DNA of 64,000 nucleotides from Lacrimispora saccharolytica (GTDB lineage Bacteria; Bacillota; Clostridia; Lachnospirales; Lachnospiraceae), in the NCBI GenBank assembly GCA_016899975.1, contig JACJJN010000015.1, forward strand, positions 19,445-83,444, given 5' to 3'. Within the stretch, counting starts at the first letter, position 1, and every line of letters begins with the position of its first letter. A program made the position numbers and the translations under genes. The notes below the pieces were generated by a model. The model was not told the origin of the DNA, searched no databases, and worked only from the letters and a program-made list of their open reading frames with translations. This document shows, one piece after another, positions 9,073 through 17,569 of this stretch.

Positions 9073-10656
9073 ATGAAACAGAAAACTTTTCAAAATCCGC
9101 TGAAAAGCGGTTTCTACCCTGACCCGTCCATCTGCCGTGTCGGGGACGATTATTATATGGTGACCTCTTCTTTCGTCTATTTCCCCGGGCTTCCGATCTT
9201 TCACAGCAAGGATCTGGTCCACTGGGAGCAGATTGGTCACGGAATCCATTCCCCGGAACAGCTGGATTACAAAAACTGCGAGACTTCTCTCGGTCTGTGG
9301 GCGCCGTCCATCCGTTACCATGACGGCACCTTCTATATTATCAATACTTTCATATCTGAAGGCCGTGAGGCGAGACGGGACAACTATATCATCACCGCAA
9401 AAGACCCCGCCGGACCGTGGAGCAAGGCATGCTTCGTGGAAGGTGCCGACGGCATCGATTCCAGCCTTTTTTTCGACGATGACGGAAGGATGTACTATGC
9501 CGGAAATTATATCGTCAGCGACCCGGTTTACGAAGGTCATCACGGCATCTATCTGTGTGAACTGGATCCGGAAACCTTCCAGTTCAAAGGCGAGCGGACA
9601 GTCATCTGGAACGGCCTGAAATCCCGCAGCAAATGGATCGAAGCTCCGCACATCTACAAGCACGACGGCTGGTATTACCTGATCGTCGCAGAGGGCGGCA
9701 CTTTCACCAACCACAGCGTTATGATGGCGCGCTGCCGCACCATCGACGGAGATTATGAGATCTGCCCCCGGAATCCGATCGTCAGTCACCGGCATATGTC
9801 CCTGATGAGCGAGATTTCCGTGGTCGGCCATGCGGATATCGTAGAAACCCAGAGAGGCGAATGGTGGATGGTCCTGCTCGGCGTACGTCCCTACGACGGA
9901 TTCGGCGGACCCCATTTCAACCTTGGCAGGGAAACCTTCATGGTTCCCGTAGTCTGGGAATCCGACGGATGGCTGCGGGTGGACAACGACAACGGAATCG
10001 TCAACTCAGAGGAACGTCTTCCCGATCTTCCTGTTTATCTGGCGGCGCCTTCTTTCTTCAGCGACAACTTTGAATCCGACCGTCTCGACATGCGCTGGAA
10101 TACCATCCATCCGGCCGCTGAGCCTTTTTGGTCTCTCACCGAACGTCCCGGATGCCTGCGCCTGTTCCTGAAGGAAGAAGTCCTCCACGAAATCTGCACC
10201 CCTGCTTTCATCGGCAGGAGACAGCAGCACAAAAACTTCCGGATGCAGTTCGCAATGGACTTCCAGCCGACCAATCCCTGCGAGGAGGCAGGAGCCGCTC
10301 TGGTACAGGATGACCGCTATCACTATACGTTCACGGTCGGCCTGAAAAACGGGTCCAGAGTGCTGACTCTCACAGAAGTAAAAAATCATGTGCGCACTGT
10401 GCTGGCGGAAACACCACTGGAAAAAAACGGACGTATCTATCTCACCGTTGCCGCCACACCGGAAGGATATCATTTCTATTACGGTTACAGCGATCAGGAA
10501 TTCCGGCTTCTCTGCAAAAACGTGGATCCAACCCTGCTGAGCTCTCTGGTCAATGAGGGATTTACCGGCGCTTATATCGGAATGTACGCGACCTCCAACC
10601 ACAGTCCAGTGAAAAATCACGCAGACTTCGACTGGGTTCTGTACGAAGCGGAGTAA
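9073..10656 (+). CDS. Glycoside hydrolase family 43 beta-xylosidase/arabinofuranosidase
   Basis: 527 residues. The start is the ATG at 9073 after GAGGACTTCTAC, and the protein begins at the five-bladed propeller: NPLKSGFYPDPSICR carries the catalytic base Asp17. DGIDSSLFFDDDGRMYYAGN supplies the pKa-modulating Asp, and SKWIEAPHIYKHDGWYYL the general acid Glu. After about residue 320 comes the C-terminal concanavalin-like sandwich (FFSDNFESDRLDMRWNT onward) typical of GH43 exo-xylosidases. No signal peptide, so it probably acts on imported xylo-oligosaccharides. Whether it prefers xylose or arabinofuranose ends cannot be told. Confidence 0.92.
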   Translation: MKQKTFQNPLKSGFYPDPSICRVGDDYYMVTSSFVYFPGLPIFHSKDLVHWEQIGHGIHSPEQLDYKNCETSLGLWAPSIRYHDGTFYIINTFISEGREARRDNYIITAKDPAGPWSKACFVEGADGIDSSLFFDDDGRMYYAGNYIVSDPVYEGHHGIYLCELDPETFQFKGERTVIWNGLKSRSKWIEAPHIYKHDGWYYLIVAEGGTFTNHSVMMARCRTIDGDYEICPRNPIVSHRHMSLMSEISVVGHADIVETQRGEWWMVLLGVRPYDGFGGPHFNLGRETFMVPVVWESDGWLRVDNDNGIVNSEERLPDLPVYLAAPSFFSDNFESDRLDMRWNTIHPAAEPFWSLTERPGCLRLFLKEEVLHEICTPAFIGRRQQHKNFRMQFAMDFQPTNPCEEAGAALVQDDRYHYTFTVGLKNGSRVLTLTEVKNHVRTVLAETPLEKNGRIYLTVAATPEGYHFYYGYSDQEFRLLCKNVDPTLLSSLVNEGFTGAYIGMYATSNHSPVKNHADFDWVLYEAE

Positions 10657-10666
10657 ACTGCAGCAT

Positions 10667-10723
10667 TTCAGCCAGCGGAACTGTAGCAAGAAATGTGTAT
10701 CAATTCCGCCGCCTGAACCGTTA
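10667..10723. repeat. Degenerate palindromic repeat downstream of GH43
   Basis: Nested arms TTCAG (10667-10671) with CTGAA (10713-10717), and GCGGAA (10675-10680) with TTCCGC (10704-10709), followed by CCGTTAC. The right side CTGAACCGTTAC matches the dispersed palindrome seen at 37130 and 47923, so this looks like a decayed copy. It may also serve as a weak terminator for GH43. Confidence 0.45.
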
Positions 10724-10752
10724 CAGAAATATGATAAATTTTTATGAAAAAC

Positions 10753-10780
10753 TTGCATTTCATCTGAACTCGTGTAAAAT
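10753..10780 (+). promoter_or_regulatory. Sigma-A type promoter of ddh
   Basis: TTGCAT (10753-10758), 16-bp spacer, TAAAAT (10775-10780), about 30 bases ahead of the ddh start. The ribosome site AAGGAGG lies at 10796-10802. Confidence 0.6.
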
Positions 10781-10811
10781 GTAGTTGAGACTAACAAGGA
10801 GGAAATAAACG

Positions 10812-11798
10812 ATGAGTATTAGAATCGGTATTTTAGGATATGGCAATCTGGGAAGAGGCGTAGAATGCGCGATCAAACAGAATCCGGATATGGAACTGGT
10901 TGCAGTATTCACCCGCCGGAACCCGGAAAGCGTAAGCGTTCTCACAGAAGGAGCGAAAGTATATTCTGTAGACGAAGCAAAAAACATGACCAATGACATT
11001 GATGTTATGATCCTTTGCGGCGGCAGCGCGACAGATCTTCCGGTACAGACACCGGAATTCGCAAAAATGTTCAACACCATCGACAGCTTCGACACACACG
11101 CAAAGATTCCGGAGCACTTCGATGCCGTAGACGCTGCTGCAAAAGAAAGCAATCATGTGAGCATCATTTCCGTAGGCTGGGATCCCGGAATGTTCTCCCT
11201 CAACCGTCTGTACGCAAACGCAATCCTTCCGCAGGGCAAGGACTATACCTTCTGGGGAAAAGGCGTCAGCCAGGGACATTCTGACGCGGTGCGCCGCGTG
11301 GAAGGCGTAAAAGATGCCCGCCAGTATACCATTCCGAAGGATAAGGCGCTGAAAGCAGTCCGCGCAGGAGAAAATCCTGACCTGACCACAAGAGAGAAGC
11401 ATCTCCGTGAATGCTTCGTCGTTGCTGAGGAAGGCGCTGACCTTGCGAAGATCGAAGAAAGCATCAAGACCATGCCGAACTACTTCGACGAGTACGATAC
11501 GATCGTACACTTCATCAGCGAAGAAGAAATGCAGAAAAACCACAGCGGCATCCCGCACGGCGGCTTCGTGATCCGCAGCGGAAAGACCGGCTGGAACGAA
11601 GAACACAACCATCTGATCGAGTACAGCCTGAAACTGGATTCCAACCCGGAATTCACTTCTTCTGTTCTGGTTTCATATGCGAGAGCGGCTTACCGCCTGA
11701 GCAAAGAAGGACAGAGCGGATGCAAGACCGTATTTGATATTGCTCCGGCATACCTGTCCGCACAGGATGGCGCAGAGCTGAGAAAACATCTGCTGTAA
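10812..11798 (+). CDS. ddh: meso-diaminopimelate dehydrogenase
   Basis: 328 residues, the normal length. The N-terminal Rossmann motif GILGYGNLGRG (about 6-16) binds NADPH. CGGSATDLPVQTPEFAKMFNTIDSFDTH (in two adjoining parts, about 73-100) and SVGWDPGMFSLNR (about 120-132) are hallmark segments of the family, followed by the substrate loop GKGVSQGHSDAVRR. It reductively aminates tetrahydrodipicolinate to meso-DAP in one step, supplying cell-wall DAP and lysine. It has its own promoter (10753-10780), a strong AAGGAGG site and a terminator at 11830, so it is probably monocistronic. Confidence 0.96.
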   Translation: MSIRIGILGYGNLGRGVECAIKQNPDMELVAVFTRRNPESVSVLTEGAKVYSVDEAKNMTNDIDVMILCGGSATDLPVQTPEFAKMFNTIDSFDTHAKIPEHFDAVDAAAKESNHVSIISVGWDPGMFSLNRLYANAILPQGKDYTFWGKGVSQGHSDAVRRVEGVKDARQYTIPKDKALKAVRAGENPDLTTREKHLRECFVVAEEGADLAKIEESIKTMPNYFDEYDTIVHFISEEEMQKNHSGIPHGGFVIRSGKTGWNEEHNHLIEYSLKLDSNPEFTSSVLVSYARAAYRLSKEGQSGCKTVFDIAPAYLSAQDGAELRKHLL

Positions 11799-11829
11799 AG
11801 ACATAACTTAATCTTCTATATAGTGATTC

Positions 11830-11852
11830 AGCCGGCAAGAAGATTGCCGGCT
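11830..11852 (+). terminator. Terminator of ddh
   Basis: AGCCGGCAA, five-base loop, TTGCCGGCT, then GTATCATTTC. Nine perfect base pairs, 32 bases after the ddh stop; the T-run is weak. Confidence 0.65.
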
Positions 11853-12034
11853 GTATCATTTCAAAAAATAATTTATAAAATTTTTTCTGGATTTCATAAG
11901 CATAATATCGTATACTTATTGTAATCATTCGAAAGGATGTTCGTTCCTTCAAAAATCAACGGCAATTCACCGAAAGAATCCAATAACTTTAACCATTTTA
12001 CGAAGCATATAGAAACCAAAGGAGTGATTCCCAT

Positions 12035-12696
12035 ATGGATGAAAAAAATACAATCCAGTTGTTTGAAGATCAGGCGATCCGTACCGCGTGGGATGAAGAA
12101 CAGCAAGCACCTATTGGGCGGTTCTGAAAAAACGCCTCAAAAACGAAGGTGCAAATGAACTGCTTACAAATTGTAAGCAGTTGAAAATGACCGCCACTGA
12201 CGGAAAAAAACGATTAACAGATGTTGCCAACACAGAACAGCTTTTAAGAATTATTCAGTCAATTCCATCTCCAAAGGCAGAACCATTTAAACAGTGGCTG
12301 GCACAAGTGGGACGAGAGCGGATCGAAGAAACGATTGATTCAGAACTGACCATTGACCGGGCATTGGAAACCTATTTAAAGAAAGGCTATACCCGTGAAT
12401 GGATCAACCAAAGGCTGCAGGCAATCCAAGTCCGCAAAGAACTGACAGACGAATGGAAGGACCGTGGTGTAAAACAGGGAAAAGAGTTTGCAATCCTCAC
12501 CGATGAAATCACCCGTGCATGGGCGGGTTTGAGTACCCGGCAGTATAAAAACCTGAAAGGTTTAAAAAAAGAAAATTTACGCGATAACATGACTACACTT
12601 GAACTTGTCCTGAATATGCTTGCCGAGGCAACCACGACAGAGCTTTCTAAAACAACAAAGCCCGCCACCTTTTCAGAGGACAAACAAGAATCATAG
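12035..12696 (+). pseudogene. Broken BRO-N / DinD-like gene
   Basis: Two reading frames that belong together. From the ATG at 12035 (ribosome site GGAG at 12021) the frame reads MDEKNTIQLFEDQAIRTAWDEEQ, then runs into a stop at 12125-12127. From about 12106 a different frame reads STYWAVLKKRLKNEGANELL and continues to the stop at 12694-12696, including IQSIPSPKAEPFKQWLAQVG and KGLKKENLRDNM. These are the start and the middle of the BRO-N/DNA-damage-inducible protein D family (about 280 residues). Roughly 20-25 codons of the BRO-N domain (the WYFSVxDVV segment) are missing at the join, with a frame change, and the usual C-terminal tail seems absent. Almost certainly inactive. Confidence 0.75.
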
Positions 12697-12746
12697 CCTC
12701 ATACCTAATCTAATGTCTGCAAAAATCCAGCGTGGTGAAAAGAATA

Positions 12747-12784
12747 TTTTTAACGCTGTGTGCCCCAACACACAGCGTTAAAAA
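12747..12784. terminator. Bidirectional terminator
   Basis: TTTTTAACGCTGTGTG (12747-12762), six-base loop, CACACAGCGTTAAAAA (12769-12784): a 16-bp perfect stem with A-run and T-run on opposite sides. It lies between the convergent DinD-like pseudogene and the minus-strand gene ending at 12793, and can serve both. Confidence 0.85.
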
Positions 12785-12792
12785 CATCTCTT

Positions 12793-14016
12793 TTACAACA
12801 CATACCAGTCCGCATTCGCCATCCGGCTGACACCCTCGCCTACCAGCAAATGATTGATCAGGTCCATTCCATTGTCTGTATCTTTCTCATCTCCACTGTC
12901 ACAGATCTTTGCGACATTTTTGGAAACCACTTCCACAGCGCTTTTCTGTTCCGACGTGCAGACAATTTTGGCACAATTGCGAAATTCCACATCAGAAAGA
13001 ATCCTCTCACGGCTTACCTCCGGATCTACATACACGGAAGCACAGTTTCGAAATTGAATTCCCTCCGGTGTATCTTCCAATACCAGCAGATCCAGGGTAG
13101 CGTTCACTCTGTTTTTCAGGATTTTCCCTTTTTTCAAAATGATATTTTTATACTTCGCACGGATCTTCCGGAAGGCTTCCAGCTGTTTTTCTGTCATCAG
13201 AATGTCCTGTGTCACTTCCAGTCCTTCCAGCCGCGGCAGAAGTTCTGTACTTTCCGGCGTAAACTGTAAATCCCCGTCAATGTACAGACGGCTTCCATAT
13301 CTGCAGAACAGTTCCTCTGTCAGTTCTGCGTTCCCCTGCACATAAGCATATCCAGCCGGAATTACCTGAAGATCTGTCTTTTCATTCACCAGAAGAATGG
13401 CATCTTCCAGTTTTTCCTCCGGAATAACCAGTGTCTTCGTGAGAAAATGTACGTCCTTCTCCGCTAAGCCTGCCACATCGAGCTCTGGATCTGTCAGAAG
13501 CACTTTTTCATGTGCATAATAATTCGCCCCTCTTCTGGCACGAAGTACAAAATATTTGTCCGGGACAAATACAGAGTCCAGAAGAATACTGTCGTCCGGA
13601 TAACACTCCACAGCCCCGTTGGCATGAATGTTTCCCACGTAAGCCGTCATACTCTCCGGATAGCGGACGAGTCCGTTGGCAAAGATCCTGCAGTAATTCT
13701 CCATCGCGTGTTCACTTCCCGGATGAATCATCAGCGTTCCATTGACTACCATCACCGTCTTTTTCGGCGCAGAAGCATCTCCACTGATCTCACACGCGCC
13801 GTTGCGTACCACAAACTCGGTATCCTGCTCCAATTCCATCACCTGATCGACATTATACACAATGGGCAGACGGTTCAAAGCTTCCTTGCTCCGTTCATCT
13901 ACAACCAGGACGTCTCCGTTGATGATAATTTTCTCATATTCTGCCAGTGTCTCCTCGTTTACCTTTCTGGCGTCACAAATGTCACAGTTAATAATAAATG
14001 TTTTCTTTTCTTCCAT
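12793..14016 (-). CDS. Unknown repeat-rich protein, possible beta-solenoid
   Basis: 407 residues; I do not recognise the family. No signal peptide or membrane segment. The middle is built from short beta-rich units that keep returning to a hydrophobic-x-x-(N/G)-G pattern: IIINGDVLVV, MVVNGTLMIHPGSE, RIFANGLVRYPES, NIHANGAVECYPD, RLYIDGDLQF. Later come paired units IQFRNCASVYVD and VEFRNCAKIVCT. This periodicity resembles bactofilin/DUF342-like beta-solenoids that form scaffolds, which is inference. The opening IINCDICDARK has two close cysteines. It starts 56 bp after an ECF sigma factor gene and is probably co-transcribed with it, so it may be the sigma factor's partner or target. Confidence 0.75.
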   Translation of the reverse strand: MEEKKTFIINCDICDARKVNEETLAEYEKIIINGDVLVVDERSKEALNRLPIVYNVDQVMELEQDTEFVVRNGACEISGDASAPKKTVMVVNGTLMIHPGSEHAMENYCRIFANGLVRYPESMTAYVGNIHANGAVECYPDDSILLDSVFVPDKYFVLRARRGANYYAHEKVLLTDPELDVAGLAEKDVHFLTKTLVIPEEKLEDAILLVNEKTDLQVIPAGYAYVQGNAELTEELFCRYGSRLYIDGDLQFTPESTELLPRLEGLEVTQDILMTEKQLEAFRKIRAKYKNIILKKGKILKNRVNATLDLLVLEDTPEGIQFRNCASVYVDPEVSRERILSDVEFRNCAKIVCTSEQKSAVEVVSKNVAKICDSGDEKDTDNGMDLINHLLVGEGVSRMANADWYVL

Positions 14017-14072
14017 GTTTCTTTCCTCCGTTTTCCTTAAAGCATGTTTGAATATTGCTTTCTTCCGGGCAA

Positions 14073-14528
14073 TTATCTCAAAAGTTCTCTCAGATGTTTC
14101 CTTGCCGAAAGCAGCTTGGACCGTACCGTTCCCTCTGGAAGTTCAAACATCTGTCCCAGTTCTCTGGAGTTATATCCCTGAAGATACCGCATCGTAAACA
14201 GCACCCCTTCTTCTCCGGGAAGCTGTTCCAGAAGCTGTGCCCAGTCGATCTCCGCATAGACATTCCTGATCTCCGTCTGTTCCGGAACATTTTCCTGAGC
14301 CGTCTCGTAGGCGGAATGGCGTACACGGTCAAGATAGAGATTTTTCACCGTGCGGTACAGCCATGCCCGTCTCTGATTTTCCCTGAGATGTTCCAGCAAC
14401 TGGGAATTTATCAGCGCACGCAGGAATGCTTCCTGCACCAGATCGTCGGCAAGGCTTGCGTTCTGCGTCATTCCGCGGCACCATGCGGTCAGCTCCTTTT
14501 GATAGCTGTGATACAATTCTTCAATCAT
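14073..14528 (-). CDS. ECF-type RNA polymerase sigma factor
   Basis: 151 residues, the usual size of extracytoplasmic-function sigma factors. Region 2 is at about 1-70, with LADDLVQEAFLRAL contacting core polymerase and RAWLYRTVKNLYLDRVR recognising the -10. Region 4 is at about 95-150: MRYLQGYNSRELGQMFELPEG followed by TVRSKLLSARKHLRELL forms the helix-turn-helix for the -35. No adjacent gene looks like a classical membrane anti-sigma factor; the downstream gene is the unknown 407-residue protein. A possible ECF promoter lies at 14694-14718, suggesting self-activation. Confidence 0.92.
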   Translation of the reverse strand: MIEELYHSYQKELTAWCRGMTQNASLADDLVQEAFLRALINSQLLEHLRENQRRAWLYRTVKNLYLDRVRHSAYETAQENVPEQTEIRNVYAEIDWAQLLEQLPGEEGVLFTMRYLQGYNSRELGQMFELPEGTVRSKLLSARKHLRELLR

Positions 14529-14620
14529 CGGTCTCCTCCCTGTTGTCCATTGGTGTACGTTTTCTCCTGTTGTCTGCCGGCAGCAGAGTCTGCATTTCTG
14601 AACGACTGTGTTTCTGTCTG

Positions 14621-14648
14621 GTAACCGTTCATCCAGCTGAACTGTTAC
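14621..14648. repeat. Solo palindromic repeat upstream of the ECF sigma gene
   Basis: GTAACCGTTCA (14621-14631) and TGAACTGTTAC (14638-14648), one mismatch between the arms. Same family as 8161, 37130 and 47923. It falls in the 5' leader of the sigma factor gene. Confidence 0.6.
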
Positions 14649-14693
14649 TCTGTCTGTTCAGATTTCCGGATGTTTTATCTGCTTTCATCTATA

Positions 14694-14718
14694 TAACGTT
14701 TGAAAACCGCAAAGTGTT
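14694..14718 (-). promoter_or_regulatory. Candidate ECF-sigma promoter
   Basis: On the minus strand: AAC (14716-14718), 17 bases, CGTTA (14694-14698). AAC and CGT are the typical cores of ECF -35 and -10 elements. It lies about 165 bases ahead of the sigma factor start, which fits autoregulation, but the motif is short. Confidence 0.4.
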
Positions 14719-14775
14719 GAGAAAAAACAAAAAGAAAAGTAATTTATATTTTTCTTCCTTTTCGGCAATCATCCC

Positions 14776-15900
14776 TTATGCCGCCTGATGCCTCCGGAAG
14801 CCTCTCCCTGCCAGCGGAAGCAGGATCAGCGCCAGTACCGCATACAGAACAGTCCTCACTGCAAACGCATCCAAGACCACCGGTCCAAACTGATATGAAA
14901 GATACGATCCGAAGTTCGGCACAAGGTACGGGCTTTTCATCCTGGCTGACAGGAAAAGCGTCACGCCGATCATTGCGAGCAGTACCAGATAAATGACTCC
15001 CAAATTGATCAGGGTTCCTTCCAGGAAAGTAAGGGGATACGGAACCGTGGTTCCGTTGATCTGCAGGGGAAGATTCCAGCCATCAGTTCCAAATGCTGCA
15101 AGAGGCAGACCGAAGGCAAGGAGCACATGGAGTGTGAATGCCAATACTCCGAAAAAAAGCGCAGCCAGAATTTTCGCCGTGGTCAGCTTGGTCTTCCCAT
15201 ATTTGCCGGACAAAAGGACCGCGTCCGTACCCGCCTGATATTCCCCGGAGAAAACAGGCGCGATCACGATACAGACTGCCAAAACCGCGAACATCAGAAG
15301 TTCAAAGGCGGAAATGATCACTTCCCATCCTTCATAATATCCGTATTGAAACGGCTCTTCCACTTTGCTGTTCAGATTCCTCCAATAGTCTTTTTCTGCT
15401 TCCGACAATTCTTTGGAAGAGTCATTCAGTATCTTTTCGATTTTATCCTGTCTTGCCTGATAGAAATCCGTCCCGTCAGAAACATCCAGATCCGTAAGCG
15501 CAGAATAGCCAGCGCTTACATTGGGGTCTGCGTAGTTTCCCGCGATCAGATCCAGCAGACTTTCCCTCGGAGCGATACCGTTCCAGTATGCATCCTCAAT
15601 TAAGAACTGCTCGTTTCCATCATACCCTACGTTCTCAGGATCTTCAAACAGTTCCTGCACTTCCCGGATTGTTTTGGTGACATACTCGTTGGTCAGGGGA
15701 ACGGAAATTTCCGTATACTGCTCTTTTTCATATTGAATGCCCGCAAGTCCCTGGAGAACCCCGTCCTGATTGTAAGTCTGAAACTGCAGCACCGGCAGTC
15801 CAAAGAAAAAGGCCGTGATCAGCAGACTCGCCGCCATGACAATCAAAGTAGATTTTTTTCGCAGGATTTTCAGAAATTCATACTTGATCAAAGTTTTCAT
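14776..15900 (-). CDS. ABC-2 type exporter permease
   Basis: 374 residues from the ATG at 15898-15900, which follows GGAGAGAAAAGG; the frame extends further upstream but has no ribosome site there. It starts MKTLIKYEFLKILRKKSTL, then a first membrane helix (about 17-37), a large extracytoplasmic loop (about 40-185), and five further helices (about 190-365). This is the two-part layout of bacitracin/lantibiotic-type ABC-2 permeases. The start lies 23 nt inside the ATPase gene, so the two form one translationally coupled exporter. Confidence 0.85.
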   Translation of the reverse strand: MKTLIKYEFLKILRKKSTLIVMAASLLITAFFFGLPVLQFQTYNQDGVLQGLAGIQYEKEQYTEISVPLTNEYVTKTIREVQELFEDPENVGYDGNEQFLIEDAYWNGIAPRESLLDLIAGNYADPNVSAGYSALTDLDVSDGTDFYQARQDKIEKILNDSSKELSEAEKDYWRNLNSKVEEPFQYGYYEGWEVIISAFELLMFAVLAVCIVIAPVFSGEYQAGTDAVLLSGKYGKTKLTTAKILAALFFGVLAFTLHVLLAFGLPLAAFGTDGWNLPLQINGTTVPYPLTFLEGTLINLGVIYLVLLAMIGVTLFLSARMKSPYLVPNFGSYLSYQFGPVVLDAFAVRTVLYAVLALILLPLAGRGFRRHQAA

Positions 15901-16786
15901 CCTTTTCTCTCCTTTCTCCCTGCACCTCTTCACCAAAATGGTACAGGAAAAGATCTTCCAGGCTTGGTTCCACCGCACGGGCATCCGGCGCGGGTGCAGT
16001 ATCCTCTACCATGCGCAAACGAACCTGATTTCCTTCGTGGTGTAAATTGACAACGCGAAGATTCCTGCTGTATCTGTCGGCTTCCCGGTCATCCACAAGC
16101 ACCTCCCATACTTTTCCCCGGATACTGTCCGTGACTTCTTCCATCGATCCCTGAAGCAAAATTTTGCCCTGTTTCATCATCAGGATCGTATCCGCAATGT
16201 AAGAAATATCCGAAACGATATGGGTGGACAGGATCACGATTTTGTCCCTGGCAAAGCCGGAGATAATATTTCGAAAACGTACCCGCTCTTTCGGATCCAG
16301 TCCCGTGGTCGGCTCATCCAGGATCAGAATGTCCGGAGCATTCAGCTCTGCCTGCGCGATTCCCAGGCGCTGCTTCATGCCGCCGGAATAGGATTTGATT
16401 TTTTTGTCTGCCGCATCACGCAGATTTACCAGTTCCAGTAATTCCTCTGTCCGGGCTTTTGCGGCTTTTTTCTCCATCCCTTTTACCGCCGCCATATAGA
16501 GCATAAACTCGCGGGCCGTGAAATCGGGATAAAATCCAAAGTCCTGCGGCATATAACCCAAATGGGTGTAATACTGTTCTCCCAGTTCCTGCATGGTCTT
16601 TCCATCCAGCCGGATGCTTCCGGAAGTGGGCTTCAAAACACCGCAGATCATACGCATCAACGTGGTTTTTCCCGCTCCATTGGCGCCAAGCAGACCGTAC
16701 ACTCCGGGCTCCAAATGAACACTCACCTGATCCACCGCCGCCTTTATTCCATATTGTTTACACAAGCGCTGTAATTGCAGTTCCAT
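15878..16786 (-). CDS. ABC exporter ATP-binding protein (BcrA-like)
   Basis: 302 residues. Walker A GANGAGKTT (about 34-42), Q-loop in GYMPQDFGFYPDFTAREF (about 84-101), signature YSGGMKQRL (about 139-147), Walker B ILILDEPTTGLDP (about 157-169), switch His in VILSTHIVSDI (about 190-200). The C-terminal 90 residues are the variable extension usual in drug and peptide export ATPases. Ribosome site AGGAGGGG just ahead. It lies next to a degenerate two-component gene and an AraC gene; bacitracin-type exporters are commonly controlled by two-component systems, so the broken regulator was probably its controller. Confidence 0.92.
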   Translation of the reverse strand: MELQLQRLCKQYGIKAAVDQVSVHLEPGVYGLLGANGAGKTTLMRMICGVLKPTSGSIRLDGKTMQELGEQYYTHLGYMPQDFGFYPDFTAREFMLYMAAVKGMEKKAAKARTEELLELVNLRDAADKKIKSYSGGMKQRLGIAQAELNAPDILILDEPTTGLDPKERVRFRNIISGFARDKIVILSTHIVSDISYIADTILMMKQGKILLQGSMEEVTDSIRGKVWEVLVDDREADRYSRNLRVVNLHHEGNQVRLRMVEDTAPAPDARAVEPSLEDLFLYHFGEEVQGERREKDENFDQV

Positions 16787-16831
16787 ACAACCCCTCCTGT
16801 TCCTTATGATTCGATCAAACTGAAAAATGGA

Positions 16832-16856
16832 TGATCTATGGTTATATCATAGATCA
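16832..16856. promoter_or_regulatory. Inverted repeat upstream of the ABC exporter
   Basis: TGATCTATG (16832-16840), seven-base loop, CATAGATCA (16848-16856). It lies between the kinase remnant stop and the exporter ATPase start. On the minus strand it includes TATGAT, a possible -10, so it may be an operator over the exporter promoter; a weak terminator is the alternative. Confidence 0.45.
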
Positions 16857-16895
16857 CCCACCTTAGGTCTGACTTTTCCGTATCTTAAGTTATCC

Positions 16896-17546
16896 TTAAT
16901 TTCCAGGAAGGCGGATGGTAAATTCCGTACCCTCGCCCACTCTGCTCTTCACCGCGATTTCTCCGCCATGCAAAGAAACAATCTGCTTTGCGATCGCAAG
17001 TCCCAGGCCGCTGCCCTCGAGCTTTTCTTTTGTATTTGTCCCCCGGTAATACCGGGTAAACAATTTTGCCTGCTCTTCCTCGCTGATGCCTTTGCCATCA
17101 TCCCGGACCGAAATACATACGCTGTTTCCCGTATCTTCCCAGACAGATACTGTTACTTTCGTGTCCGGCGGGTTATGCACAAGGGCATTGATCAGCTTTT
17201 CCGTGTGTTCTGCGTTTTTCAGGATCAGAGAACCATATTCCCGAACCGTCTGCGGTTCGCCCGCGGTCCCGTCCGCAAGCAGCTCCGCATATCCCTTGAT
17301 CGGAGAAAGCGGCGTTTTCAGATCATGGGTAATGTTTGCGATCCATTCCCGGCGTGTGCGTTCTGTTTCCTCTTTCATCCGGTCACTGCGCCGGATTTCC
17401 GCGTCCATTTGATTCAGCGCCGCATAGATACTGCGGAATACTCCTTTTTCCGGAAGCTTCTGAAATCCCTCGATTTTTAATGCCTTTTCGAGTAATTCCG
17501 AAATATCCGGCTCATCGTCAACAATCATGATCTTATATTTGTTCAC
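16896..17546 (-). pseudogene. Response-regulator / histidine-kinase chimera with two internal deletions
   Basis: 216 residues from the GTG at 17544-17546 (AAAGGA ahead). The first 25 residues, NKYKIMIVDDEPDISELLE, are the N-terminus of an OmpR-type response receiver with its acidic pair, but the phospho-acceptor Asp and DNA-binding domain are missing. It passes directly into the linker of a histidine kinase (KLPEKGVFRSIYAALNQM), the H-box (ANITHDLKTPLSPIKGYAEL), then jumps from NAEHTEKLI straight to NALVHNPPDTKVTVSV. About 60 residues that normally finish the dimerisation helices and begin the ATPase domain are gone. G1 (VRDDGKGIS) and G2 (GSGLGLAIAKQI) boxes remain. Both joins keep the frame. 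A working kinase is doubtful; I treat it as a deletion product of a two-component operon that served the neighbouring exporter. Confidence 0.75.
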
Positions 17547-17569
17547 TGTATCCCGTCCTTTCAAGCGTC

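Noticed and set aside
11930..11960. SOS (LexA/DinR) box upstream of the DinD-like gene
   Set aside because: GTTCGTTCC is present, but the paired GAAC half at the right distance is not.
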